Assembly (NCBI GenBank): GCA_027660625.1
Contig: JAQDNC010000007.1
Span: 67,351 to 131,350 of the forward strand
Direction: 5' to 3'
DNA: 64,000 bases
Source of the DNA: Coriobacteriaceae bacterium AM100-PB1-1D-6A
GTDB taxonomy: Bacteria > Actinomycetota > Coriobacteriia > Coriobacteriales > Coriobacteriaceae
Numbering within the stretch: position 1 is the first letter of the stretch; each line of letters starts with the position of its first letter. The notes beneath the pieces are model-generated. The model worked only from the letters and a program-made list of their open reading frames with translations. It made no database searches and was not told where the DNA came from. The position numbers were made by a program, and so were the translations under genes. Shown one piece after another: positions 55,648 through 63,284 of this stretch.

Positions 55648-55661
55648 ATACCAATTGGTAT
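55648..55661. promoter_or_regulatory. Perfect palindrome ATACCAATTGGTAT
   Basis: A 14-bp perfect palindrome lies 36 bp upstream of the C14 tract in an AT-rich stretch. A related TACCAA-N5-TTGGTA site is at 30379-30395. It is a candidate binding site for a repressor or activator of the glycosidase gene. The rest of 55662-55930 shows a C7 run at 55764 and no gene. Confidence 0.45.
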
Positions 55662-55930
55662 TAATTATCAGAACCGCTGGTAGTCTCTATTTAATACCAC
55701 TAGCCACTCTTTAGTTTTCTACAATTCAATGAAGTTGAACGGGAGATTCAGTTGATTTATTAGCCCCCCCTATTAGCGCACGCAATGGACATCAGCGCCG
55801 ATCAACCTTGCTGTCCCCGCTTTACCAAAACCGCCATCACTGGGTCTCGCGCCGCTTGCTGTCGCGTCGGATTTCGCCCCTGCCGCGGCAAACCCAAGCC
55901 GAACATGAAGCCATGCCCGTCGGCGTGCCT

Positions 55931-56503
55931 TAATCTGTAACAGTTAGCCACCCAAATCGGGCCCAGGTGCTGCAGATTGAGATTTTGATTGGCGCTGAGG
56001 ACTGGGCCGAGGGGTACCGGAGGGGGAGCCGCGGACGAAGCGGCGGCCTCGCCCCGATCCCGCACCGACAGCTGCGCCACGTCATCTCGAGTGCAGGGGC
56101 AACCCCTCAATTCCGGACATTCCAGCCTCTTTCCGGACATTTTTGACCCGTTTCCGGAATGAAACTCGGTCAGCAGTAGCCCCTGGTTCCCTAGTACAAG
56201 TTCCCCGGTTCACACCTTGCTGGTGTGCGTCAGATTGGATACGCGGTCCACTCCCTCGGTATAACGGGAGGCGTCCCGGCGAAATGTCTCGATCTGCAAC
56301 ATTTGCAGACCAAAATCAGCCCTAACTGTTACAGATCGAGACAAACCAAACCCGCCTGCCAGAAAATCTCAATCTATAACAACAACTCGGCAAAAACCGT
56401 CCCTCGTGTTACAGATTTAGACAAACCGTCCAGGCGGGGACTCAACATCTCGATCTGTAACACCTAGCCGCCCAAATCGGGTCTAGATGTTACAGATCGA
56501 GAT
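55931..56503. repeat. TCTGTAACAG repeat cluster (glycosidase 5' side)
   Basis: At least four hairpin units are present: near 55931-55985, 56286-56342, 56366-56415 and 56447-56503. The best, 56447-56503, has ATCTCGATCTGTAACA and TGTTACAGATCGAGAT as perfect 16-bp arms. AGCCGCCCAAATCGGG is a recurring loop sequence, also seen at 49951. Bases 55986-56285 contain no gene that I can support. Confidence 0.75.
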
Positions 56504-56552
56504 TTTGTTTGAGAGGCCGAGAATTGGACCGAAAACACGGTCCCGGAATAAC

Positions 56553-56582
56553 AAAAAAGCTCGCCGGGTAGGCCGACGAGCT
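56553..56582 (-). terminator. Terminator after the initiator tRNA
   Basis: Minus strand AGCTCGTCGG-CCTA-CCCGGCGAGCT is followed by TTTTTTG, directly behind the CCA end of the tRNA. Confidence 0.85.
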
Positions 56583-56591
56583 GCAAGTTCT

Positions 56592-56668
56592 TGGTCGCGG
56601 GGGCAGGATTTGAACCTACGACCTCCGGGTTATGAGCCCGGCGAGCTACCAGACTGCTCCACCCCGCA
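56592..56668 (-). tRNA. Initiator tRNA-Met (CAU)
   Basis: A 77-nt tRNA with encoded CCA. The anticodon arm is CCGGG-CUCAUAA-CCCGG, so the three consecutive G:C pairs next to the loop that mark initiator tRNA are present. The T loop reads GGTTCAAATCC. The 1:72 position is U-G, not the strong pair of elongator tRNAs, which also fits an initiator. It lies alone on the minus strand with its own terminator. Confidence 0.95.
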
Positions 56669-56822
56669 ATGTCTGGGCACCTCATGTGCGCAAGAAAGAA
56701 TATTACGCGGGAGTTCGGTAAACGGCAAGGAAAATCTCGTAGAGCATAATTCCTTCATATTTAAACCCCTCAGCCCCTATCACCGTAAACGAATCGCAGC
56801 CGAGCGCCGTCGACGGCACGTA

Positions 56823-56828
56823 TACAAT
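56823..56828 (+). promoter_or_regulatory. TACAAT -10 box of coaX
   Basis: TATACAAT lies about 37 bases before the coaX start. A good -35 is not visible at the proper distance. Confidence 0.4.
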
Positions 56829-56864
56829 GGTGCGCGTCCTTTTATGCCAACACCGGGAGTAGAC

Positions 56865-57713
56865 ATGCTGCTCGCTATCGATATGGGAAATACGCAGACG
56901 GCCATGGGCCTGTTTGACGGAGACGAGCTGGTGCAGTCGTGGCGTATGCCCACCGATCGCTCCTATACCGCCGACGAGATCCACGTGCGCCTGATGGGTT
57001 TCTTTAAGATGTACGGCCTCTCGCTCGATGCGGTTGACGCGATCGCCTTTGCGGGCGTGGTGCCGCAGCTCTCGCGCGAGTGGCACGCCGTGGCCGACCG
57101 CATTGCCGCAGACGCCATCGTCATCGGGCCGCAGACGGCCGCCGTGACCAAGCTGCGCGCGGCGCGCCCCCAGGCCGTGGGCGCCGACCGCGTCGCCAAC
57201 GCCGTTGCGGCCGAGACTTTCTACGGCGCGCCGGCGATCGTGGTGGACTTTGGCACCGCGACCAATATCGACGTCATCGATGAGGACGGTTATTACATTG
57301 GCGGGGCGATTGCGCCGGGCATCCGCATCTCCATGGACGCGCTTGCCGCCCGTGCCGCCAAGCTCGCCAGCGTGCCGCTCGAGGCGCCCGAGCACGCCAT
57401 CGGTCGCGACACCGAAGAGTGCATCAAGGTCGGCGCCGTGGTGGGCGCTGCCGCCATGGCCGAGGGCCTGGTCGCGCGCATGAAGCGCGAGCTGGGCCGC
57501 GAGGACGCCACCGTTATCGCCACGGGCGGCCTCGCCAGCATCGTCGCCGATTCGACCGATGCCTTCGACGTGGTAGACGGCCAACTCACCATCAAGGGCA
57601 TCTGCGAAATCTACCGCCGCATGCAGAAGCTGGGGGTAAAACAGGGACATAAGTCGAGCACGCCCGATGTCACAGCCCCGCAAACGTTCGCCAAGCCTAT
57701 TCCTCAAAACTGA
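56865..57713 (+). CDS. coaX: Type III pantothenate kinase
   Basis: A 282-residue kinase that phosphorylates pantothenate in the first step of coenzyme A synthesis. The ASKHA-fold phosphate loops are present: MLLAIDMGNTQTAMGLF at the N-terminus, VVDFGTATNIDVI near residue 128, and GGAIAPGIRISMDAL near 145. GADRVANAVAAETFYG supplies the conserved GADR motif near 107. CoaX enzymes need a monovalent cation and are insensitive to CoA feedback. The ATG at 56865 has GGGAG 5 bases upstream; an in-frame ATG at 56844 would remove that site from the leader. The last about 25 residues are an unusual Ser/Thr/Pro extension. The stop codon lies within a 43-bp palindrome. Confidence 0.95.
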   Translation: MLLAIDMGNTQTAMGLFDGDELVQSWRMPTDRSYTADEIHVRLMGFFKMYGLSLDAVDAIAFAGVVPQLSREWHAVADRIAADAIVIGPQTAAVTKLRAARPQAVGADRVANAVAAETFYGAPAIVVDFGTATNIDVIDEDGYYIGGAIAPGIRISMDALAARAAKLASVPLEAPEHAIGRDTEECIKVGAVVGAAAMAEGLVARMKRELGREDATVIATGGLASIVADSTDAFDVVDGQLTIKGICEIYRRMQKLGVKQGHKSSTPDVTAPQTFAKPIPQN

Positions 57714-57738
57714 AAAATTTTCAATTTTGAGGAATAGG
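57696..57738. terminator. Bidirectional hairpin between coaX and the birA-like gene
   Basis: CCTATTCCTCAAAACTGAAA pairs with its near-complement ending GGAATAGG, with one G-T position. The coaX stop TGA (57711-57713) is inside the left arm. Both strands carry T-rich stretches in the stem, so it could serve coaX and, on the minus strand, the birA-like operon. A second small hairpin, CGAAGAGGGCTTCG, lies at about 57788-57801. Confidence 0.6.
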
Positions 57739-57836
57739 GCGCTGGCAACCCATTCACCAGATAGGCGAAACCCTCCCCGGCACAGGCCGAAGAGGGCTTC
57801 GTTGTCATCGTTATCTTTGAGCGCGGGCGCCTCGCG

Positions 57837-58538
57837 TTACAGTCCGCGAATCCGTACGGCCTCGGGCGGAAACTCCTGCTCGCCGGCATCGGTCTTGATG
57901 GTCGCGCGACCCCAGATGTCCAGGCCCGCAAACACACCGACCGCGAGCGGCAAGCCGTTGGGCGACACCGCCGCAACCTGACGGCCCAACAGCGGCACCA
58001 TGTCGAAGTACTCGCCCAGCACCGGAGCCAGCGGGCCAGCAGCGCCCTGCGGCGTGTTGGCAACAACCGCCCAAGCGTCCACGCGGGTCAGCACGGCGGC
58101 GGACAGCGCCTCGACCAGCGCCTCGTCAGCCACATCCACGCCAAGCTCGCTCAGCGCCGCGCGCTCAATATCCACCGTCACGGCACCAAACATGCCCGCA
58201 GCACCGGCGCCGCCATTCACGGCGACACGCGCGAACGGCGTCTCGAACGCGGGCGCGCTGCACACGATGTTGCTCGGCCACTCAATGCCCACCTTGCCGG
58301 CAAGGCCCAGCCCCGGCGTCGAAGCCGTGCCCACCAGCGCGTCCATCATGCCCATCGCCGCCACAAACGGCAGGCCGTGGAAGGCATGCATATTCACGTC
58401 CGGGCGCACGACCAGCGAAAACGTCAACGACGCCTCGCCCGCGCTCCAAGCGCACCAACCCGCAGACGCACCCTCGCGGCCCGCGTCGCGCGCCGCGTCG
58501 AGCTCGGTGCCAGCGGCAACAGCATTCATCTCGATCAT
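57837..58538 (-). CDS. BirA/LplA-like protein with degenerate ligase motifs
   Basis: A 233-residue protein in the place and with the outline of a biotin-protein ligase: a central ligase domain (about residues 30-170) and a C-terminal SH3-like domain (about 185-230, LPLAVGVFAGLDIWGRATIKT). There is no N-terminal HTH. The catalytic motifs are altered. The GRGRxGR loop is replaced by AGREGASAGW, and the K-W-P-N-D segment, whose lysine contacts biotinyl-AMP, reads E-W-P-S-N in KVGIEWPSNIV. Activity is therefore doubtful. It could be a very divergent ligase, a lipoate-type enzyme or a non-catalytic protein. It starts immediately after the folP-folK stop and is co-transcribed with it. Confidence 0.65.
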   Translation of the reverse strand: MIEMNAVAAGTELDAARDAGREGASAGWCAWSAGEASLTFSLVVRPDVNMHAFHGLPFVAAMGMMDALVGTASTPGLGLAGKVGIEWPSNIVCSAPAFETPFARVAVNGGAGAAGMFGAVTVDIERAALSELGVDVADEALVEALSAAVLTRVDAWAVVANTPQGAAGPLAPVLGEYFDMVPLLGRQVAAVSPNGLPLAVGVFAGLDIWGRATIKTDAGEQEFPPEAVRIRGL

Positions 58539-60254
58539 CTACATACGCCCCAATTCGCCCACGATATGGCCTACGCGGTCCTCGGGCTCCTTGACATCGA
58601 CACCGTTGAAGCGGAAGAACCGCGCCGGGTCGTGCATCAAGTCCTCGAGCGGCACCAGCACAAAGTCGCGCTCGCCGATCAGCGGATGCGGCAGGCGCAG
58701 CTTCTTGCCGCCGTGAGTCTCGCCGTCCATCCACAGCAGGTCCAGGTCGATGGTGCGCGGGCCGTTGACCTTGGCCTTCTTGGAGCGGTCGCGGCCCAGC
58801 TCGAGCTCGATCTTCTGCAGCTCGTCAAGCAGCACCAGCGGCGCCAGCTCGGTCTTGATCTCGATAACGGCGTTGGCAAATGCATCCTGGCGCGTCTCGT
58901 AGGCCGGCTCGCTCTCGTAGATGCGCGAGCAGTTGGACACGCAGGTGAGCGGAATCTCGGCGATCATGTCGCGCGCGGCGCGGATGTTGTCGCAACGATG
59001 CCCCAGGTTGGAGCCCACGGCCACAAACGCGCGGCGCGGCTGCGGCTTGGCGACAGCCCAGTAACCGTTCAGAAACTGCGCAAAGCCGGTAACGTCATGT
59101 ACACGCACGATGTTGGCACCGGCCTGGATAGCGCCCAGGCACACACCAAACGTAGCGGCATCGCGCGCGACGGCCTCGGTCACGCCCGAGACGGCGCCCA
59201 CAAAGCGCTTGCGCGACACGGCGCACATGAGCGGATAGCCCAGTGACGCCATCTTGGCAGTCTCGCGCTGGATGACGATGTCCTCGTTAGCCGACTTACC
59301 AAAGCCCGGACCAGGATCGATGCAGATGCGGTCGCGCGACACGCCGGCATGGATGAGTGTGCGGGCCTGGTCGGACAGAAAGCCCATGACGCGGCGCATG
59401 ATGGGCGCCGAATCGGGCAGGGTGAAGCGGCGGAGCTGCGAGGTGGGCACGTAGGCCTCCTCGCGGCGGGCGCTGCGGCGCATCATGGCGGCCAGGTGGT
59501 CATTGGGCTCCGGCGTGGGCTCAGGGGCCGTGGCGGCCTCGGCGACAGGGGCAGTCCGCTCGGCATCCGGCGTCTCTGGCTCGGACTCGGGCACAGGCTC
59601 CGGATCGCCAAACGGCAGCGAGGGCTGCACCACGCCACCCGGCAGCTTAGCCTCCGTCTTGGGCTCGCCTAGCAGCTTGCCGCGACGGCGGCGCGCCGGC
59701 TTCTCGGCCTCGCGCGCAGCCTCGGCGGCCGCTTCGCGCGCCTTCTCGGCAACAAACGCCGCGGCAGAGGTATCGAGCTGCACCGTTGCATGCGTGCGCG
59801 TGGGCACCGCGACCTCGCCGGCGTGCATCACGATGACGCCGCAGGTGCTCGTCGCGACAAACTCGACCATCTTGGGGTCGGTGAAGCCCGTCACGTCGTT
59901 GACGATCGAGGCGCCACAGCGCACGGCCGCCTTAGCAACCGCCACGTGACGCGTGTCGATCGAGACGATGGCGCCCTCCTTGGCCAGCGCGCGCACCACG
60001 GGCAGCACGCGGCGCGCTTCCTCATCGGGATTGACCGGGGTAAAGCCGGGACGCGTGGACTCACCGCCCACGTCGATGATGTCGGCGCCGGCGTCGAGCA
60101 TCGACAGGCCATACTCGATGGCGGCATCCGGGTCGAAGTGCTCCCCGCCATCGCTAAACGAATCGGGCGTCACGTTGAGGACGCCCATGATGCGCGGACG
60201 ATCAAAGCTGAGCTCGTACTTTCCGCACCGCCATGTCTTGCTGTCGTTCGCCAT
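58539..60254 (-). CDS. Bifunctional dihydropteroate synthase / HPPK fusion with insert
   Basis: A 571-residue folate enzyme. The DHPS part (about 1-400) has NVTPDSFSDGG (28-37), DVGGESTRPG (61-70), SIDT (98-101), NDVTGF (119-124), DPGPGFGKS (313-321) and SRKRF (347-351), all intact. The HPPK part (about 408-570) has AFVAVGSNLG, NAVIEIKTEL, and PRTIDLDLLWMDGE with the two Mg-binding Asp. It would catalyse two consecutive steps of dihydropteroate synthesis. Between about residues 150 and 280 the DHPS loop holds a Pro/Glu/Ala-rich insert of about 130 residues. The order DHPS-HPPK is the reverse of the eukaryotic HPPK-DHPS fusion. The ATG at 60254 has AGGAGG 6 bases upstream. Confidence 0.93.
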   Translation of the reverse strand: MANDSKTWRCGKYELSFDRPRIMGVLNVTPDSFSDGGEHFDPDAAIEYGLSMLDAGADIIDVGGESTRPGFTPVNPDEEARRVLPVVRALAKEGAIVSIDTRHVAVAKAAVRCGASIVNDVTGFTDPKMVEFVATSTCGVIVMHAGEVAVPTRTHATVQLDTSAAAFVAEKAREAAAEAAREAEKPARRRRGKLLGEPKTEAKLPGGVVQPSLPFGDPEPVPESEPETPDAERTAPVAEAATAPEPTPEPNDHLAAMMRRSARREEAYVPTSQLRRFTLPDSAPIMRRVMGFLSDQARTLIHAGVSRDRICIDPGPGFGKSANEDIVIQRETAKMASLGYPLMCAVSRKRFVGAVSGVTEAVARDAATFGVCLGAIQAGANIVRVHDVTGFAQFLNGYWAVAKPQPRRAFVAVGSNLGHRCDNIRAARDMIAEIPLTCVSNCSRIYESEPAYETRQDAFANAVIEIKTELAPLVLLDELQKIELELGRDRSKKAKVNGPRTIDLDLLWMDGETHGGKKLRLPHPLIGERDFVLVPLEDLMHDPARFFRFNGVDVKEPEDRVGHIVGELGRM

Positions 60255-60348
60255 GAACATCCTCCTAAAATGCCCACGCCGCCGCGCTCGGGCGCTGACG
60301 GCGGGGTCGCTTTGCAATCAGTCTTTCTATTGTATCCGCGCGCGCGGA

Positions 60349-61101
60349 CTAGAACGCAAACGCGGCCGCGATGTCGCAAGAAATCAGCAGGTCGGCATTT
60401 GCATCCTGATCGGTGGGCGCCAAATTGCAAATGGCCAGCGTATCGCCAGTAAAGTAACGCGTAAGGCCCGCCGCCGGATACACTACGAGCGAGGTTCCGC
60501 CCACGACGAGGGCGTCGGCTGCGGCGATGGCAGCAACGGCGCCGGTAAGCACACGCTCATCGAGCGGCTCTTCGTAGAGGACCACATCGGGCTTGATGCG
60601 ACCGCCGCACGCAGGACACACGGGCACGCCCACGGCATCCTCGTGCTCGCGCGCGCAAATCCATTCGGCGCTGTAGACCGCGCCGCACGTCTGGCAGATA
60701 TTGCGGTGGACCGAGCCGTGCAGCTCAAACACGCGCCGTGAACCGGCCACCTGATGCAGGCCATCGATGTTTTGCGTCACCACGGCGTCGAGCTTGCCGG
60801 CACGCTCCAGCTCGGCCAGCTTGGTGTGGCAGCAGTTGGGCTTGGCGCCAAGCGCGATCATCTTGGTGCGGTAGAAGTCGAAGAACTCGGCCGGATGCGT
60901 CTCGTAAAAGCTATGCGAGAGCATAGTCTCGGGCGGATAGGAAAACCGCTGGTGATACAGACCGTCCACGCTGCGGAAATCGGGAATGCCGCTTGCCGTG
61001 GAAACACCCGCGCCGCCAAAGAAGACCACGTGGCTATGGGTTTCGAACAGCTCCGCCAGCGCGGCGGAGGCCTGCTTGGGATCCGATATTGCCTGCGTCA
61101 T
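60349..61101 (-). CDS. Sir2-family NAD-dependent protein deacylase
   Basis: A 250-residue sirtuin. NAD-binding residues are in FGGAGVSTASGIPDFRS (about 29-45) and TQNIDGLHQ, the catalytic His is in ELHGSVH (near 122), and the four zinc cysteines are in C-Q-T-C and C-P-A-C. It removes acyl groups from lysines, using NAD+. The C-terminal part, VVGGTSLVVYPAAGL and CNLAPTDQDANADLLI, is typical of bacterial CobB-like class U/M enzymes. The ATG at 61101 follows GGAGG at a 6-base distance. It is upstream of, and in the same direction as, the folP-folK/birA-like pair, but a gap of about 95 bases separates them. Confidence 0.95.
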   Translation of the reverse strand: MTQAISDPKQASAALAELFETHSHVVFFGGAGVSTASGIPDFRSVDGLYHQRFSYPPETMLSHSFYETHPAEFFDFYRTKMIALGAKPNCCHTKLAELERAGKLDAVVTQNIDGLHQVAGSRRVFELHGSVHRNICQTCGAVYSAEWICAREHEDAVGVPVCPACGGRIKPDVVLYEEPLDERVLTGAVAAIAAADALVVGGTSLVVYPAAGLTRYFTGDTLAICNLAPTDQDANADLLISCDIAAAFAF

Positions 61102-61214
61102 ATATGTCCTCCGTCCGTGTCTCCGGGACGGCGGCGTTCGCACTATCACTCGCGGACTCCGCCCCGCTCTAGTTGCGTTAATCTTAAGCCTGCCAACCCC
61201 GTCGAAAGGACACC

Positions 61215-62033
61215 ATGCCTCAGACTTACACCTTTGCCTCGTGGAACGTTAACGGTCTGCGCGCCGTGCTCAAAAAGGACCCGAGCTTTACCCAGATCGC
61301 ACAGGAACTCGATGTCGATATCCTAGCGCTGCAGGAAACCAAGCTGCAGGAGGGCCAGGTCGATATCGACCTGCCCGGCTATCACCAAACCTGGAGCTAC
61401 GCCGAGCGCAAGGGCTACTCGGGCACCGCGGTCTTTAGCCGCCAGAAACCGCTGCGCGTGCTGCGCGCCGATGCACTGCTGCCCTACGCCGGCGAGGGTG
61501 GGGCCGCCGAGCTCGTCGCCCAAGCCGCAACCGAGGGCCGCGTCTGCGCGCTCGAGTTCGACAAGTTTTGGTTTGTGGACGTCTATACGCCCAACGCCCA
61601 AAATGAGCTCGCGCGCATCGACGTGCGCATGGCTTGGGACGATGCCTACCGCGGCTTTTTGAGCGCGCTTGAGCGCGAAACCGGCAAGCCCGTCGTAACC
61701 TGCGGCGACTTTAACGTGGCACACGAGGAGATCGACCTTAAGAACCCCAAGTCCAACCGCGGCAACGCAGGCTTTTCGGACGAGGAGCGTGGCAAGTTTA
61801 CCGAGCTGCTCGACGCCGGTTTTACCGATACCTGGCGCGCGGCTAATCCGGACGTCGAGGGCGTCTACAGCTGGTGGAGCTACCGCTTTAATGCCCGCAA
61901 GAATAACGCAGGTTGGCGCATCGATTACTTCCTGGTGAGCGACGCAATCGCCGGCAACGTACGCGACACCGGCATCCGCGGCGACATCTTCGGCAGCGAC
62001 CACTGCCCCGTCACGCTCGCCCTGGAGCTCTAG
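61215..62033 (+). CDS. xth: Exodeoxyribonuclease III / AP endonuclease
   Basis: A 272-residue Mg-dependent nuclease of the ExoIII/ExoA type that incises abasic sites in base-excision repair and degrades DNA 3'-5'. Motifs include SWNVNGLRA (9-17), ALQETKLQ with the metal-binding Glu near residue 40, VYTPNAQ near 120, CGDFNVAH with catalytic Asp/Asn near 160, WSYRFNARKNNAGWRIDYFLVS cut over residues 216-238, and GSDHCPV with the catalytic His near 262. Length and motif spacing are normal. A GTCGAAAGGA site precedes the ATG. Long-hairpin element D follows the gene and contains a typical terminator. Confidence 0.97.
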   Translation: MPQTYTFASWNVNGLRAVLKKDPSFTQIAQELDVDILALQETKLQEGQVDIDLPGYHQTWSYAERKGYSGTAVFSRQKPLRVLRADALLPYAGEGGAAELVAQAATEGRVCALEFDKFWFVDVYTPNAQNELARIDVRMAWDDAYRGFLSALERETGKPVVTCGDFNVAHEEIDLKNPKSNRGNAGFSDEERGKFTELLDAGFTDTWRAANPDVEGVYSWWSYRFNARKNNAGWRIDYFLVSDAIAGNVRDTGIRGDIFGSDHCPVTLALEL

Positions 62034-62104
62034 CCCAACTGATCTCCCAAAGGCGGAGAAAGGCGGGTCGTTTTCGTCTTGCGAGCGTGTTCGCGCAACC
62101 CGCC

Positions 62105-62266
62105 CGCCACGAAACCCGCCCATCTACTACGTTTAGGCCGCCATCCTCAACCACAGCGAACAACGCAAAAAGAAAACCGCAGGTAGAAAGCCTGCGGTTT
62201 TTCATAAAACGCGGTTGTGCTTGGGGGTGTCGGGCTAAACGTAGTAGATGGGCCAGTTTCGTGGCG
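62105..62266. repeat. Long-hairpin element D (162 bp) with internal terminator
   Basis: The 32-nt arms contain CCCATCTACTACGTTTAG and its complement, with two mismatches. The core AAAACCGCAGG-N7-CCTGCGGTTTTTC (62173-62203) is a complete rho-independent terminator after the exonuclease gene. In the other copies the right half of this inner stem is altered. Confidence 0.75.
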
Positions 62267-62282
62267 AGCGCCGTCAACTGAT

Positions 62283-62320
62283 TCCCTGGGGACGTCTGGG
62301 GACGGAAGAAAACGGATCAA
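62283..62320. repeat. Degenerate GGGGAC repeat joined to an inverted ATGATCCGTTTTCT repeat
   Basis: CCCTGGGGACGTCTGGGGAC is followed by GGAAGAAAACGGATCAA, the complement of the direct-repeat core at 23568/23635. It lies between hairpin elements D and E. No gene is present in 62034-62566. Confidence 0.4.
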
Positions 62321-62359
62321 TTGACCCTCTGAGGGCTATGATGCCCGTCATATCAACCG

Positions 62360-62527
62360 GCCATTTCAAAACTACGCCGGTTTACGGGGATAAATCGCGA
62401 ATCCCCAACCATACGCAATTCCAAAATAGTAAAACTGCAGGTAAACGGCTTGCTCTATTTCGAAAAAAGCCGGTATGGTCTGCCTGTGCCAATCTAGCCC
62501 CGTAAACCGGCATAGTTTTGAAATGGC
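62360..62527. repeat. Long-hairpin element E (168 bp)
   Basis: The 30-bp arms start GCCATTTCAAAACTACGCCG and end with its near-complement; a single difference gives a G-U pair on the minus strand. The core AAAACTGCAGGTAAACGG is on the plus strand. The inner part shares CCCCAACCATACG with element C. It lies 39 bases downstream of the ECF S-component gene stop. Confidence 0.75.
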
Positions 62528-62566
62528 ACTTCGGCAGTATTGATTCCCGCCCCGGCGCAACCAGCC

Positions 62567-63280
62567 CTACAGCCCGTATTTCACGACGACGCGGTTGATG
62601 CGGCGACACCAGGGCTTGTACAGAGCGGCCAAGAACACGCAGGTCGCGAGGCCATGCGTGATGTCGAACGGCACCGCCGTAGCAAGACGCGCTATGGCGC
62701 CCGCCCACGTGAGCGGTTGAACAAAACCGATAATGTCGTAGGCGTTGATCACAACGCCGTAGAGCAAGCCCGAGGCAAAGCCGTACGCCATCAGCGCCGG
62801 CATGCGCACGGTTCCATCCGCACGGTCGAACGCGCCCGCATGCGCCAGCGCGCCGCCAACATAGCCAACCAGACCCCAGGCATACATCTGCCACGGCGTC
62901 CACATGCCCTGTCCAAAAAAGAAATTGCTGGTCAGCGCCGCCAGCGCGCCAACCATAAAACCATTGCGGCGACCAAGCGTCGCCCCCGCGATAATGGCGA
63001 TGGCGCTCACCGGTTTAAAGTCGGGAATGGGGCCAAACAAGATGCGCCCCGCCACGGCCAACGCCGCCAACACCAGCGTGGGCATAATCTGGCGCAGGCC
63101 CGGGCGCGACACCTCGTAACCCGCAAAGAACAGCGCAAGCACCAGCGCCACCACGACAAGCATGGCAAGCGCCGCCTGCTCAACGCCCGCCAGCAACGCC
63201 GCAGCCATCACGGCTGGCACCGCCAGCAGCAGCGGGATCTCCAGTTTTGCAAGCAAGCGCGAGAAACGACAGTCCGTCAT
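62567..63280 (-). CDS. ECF transporter substrate-binding (S) component
   Basis: A 237-residue integral membrane protein with six to seven hydrophobic segments. It has the look of energy-coupling-factor S components: helices rich in small residues, the FGPIPDFKPVSAIAIIAGATLGRRNGFMVGALAALTSNFFFGQGMWTPWQM region (here spread over residues 85-135), and a helix near GYVGGALAHAG. S components bind a vitamin or metal and dock on a shared T/A module. The ATPase gene ends 4 bases upstream, so the two are one operon. The substrate cannot be told from the sequence; vitamin or cobalamin precursor uptake is possible. The ATG at 63280 is the first good start after the ATPase stop. Confidence 0.8.
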   Translation of the reverse strand: MTDCRFSRLLAKLEIPLLLAVPAVMAAALLAGVEQAALAMLVVVALVLALFFAGYEVSRPGLRQIMPTLVLAALAVAGRILFGPIPDFKPVSAIAIIAGATLGRRNGFMVGALAALTSNFFFGQGMWTPWQMYAWGLVGYVGGALAHAGAFDRADGTVRMPALMAYGFASGLLYGVVINAYDIIGFVQPLTWAGAIARLATAVPFDITHGLATCVFLAALYKPWCRRINRVVVKYGL

Positions 63281-63284
63281 CCCA

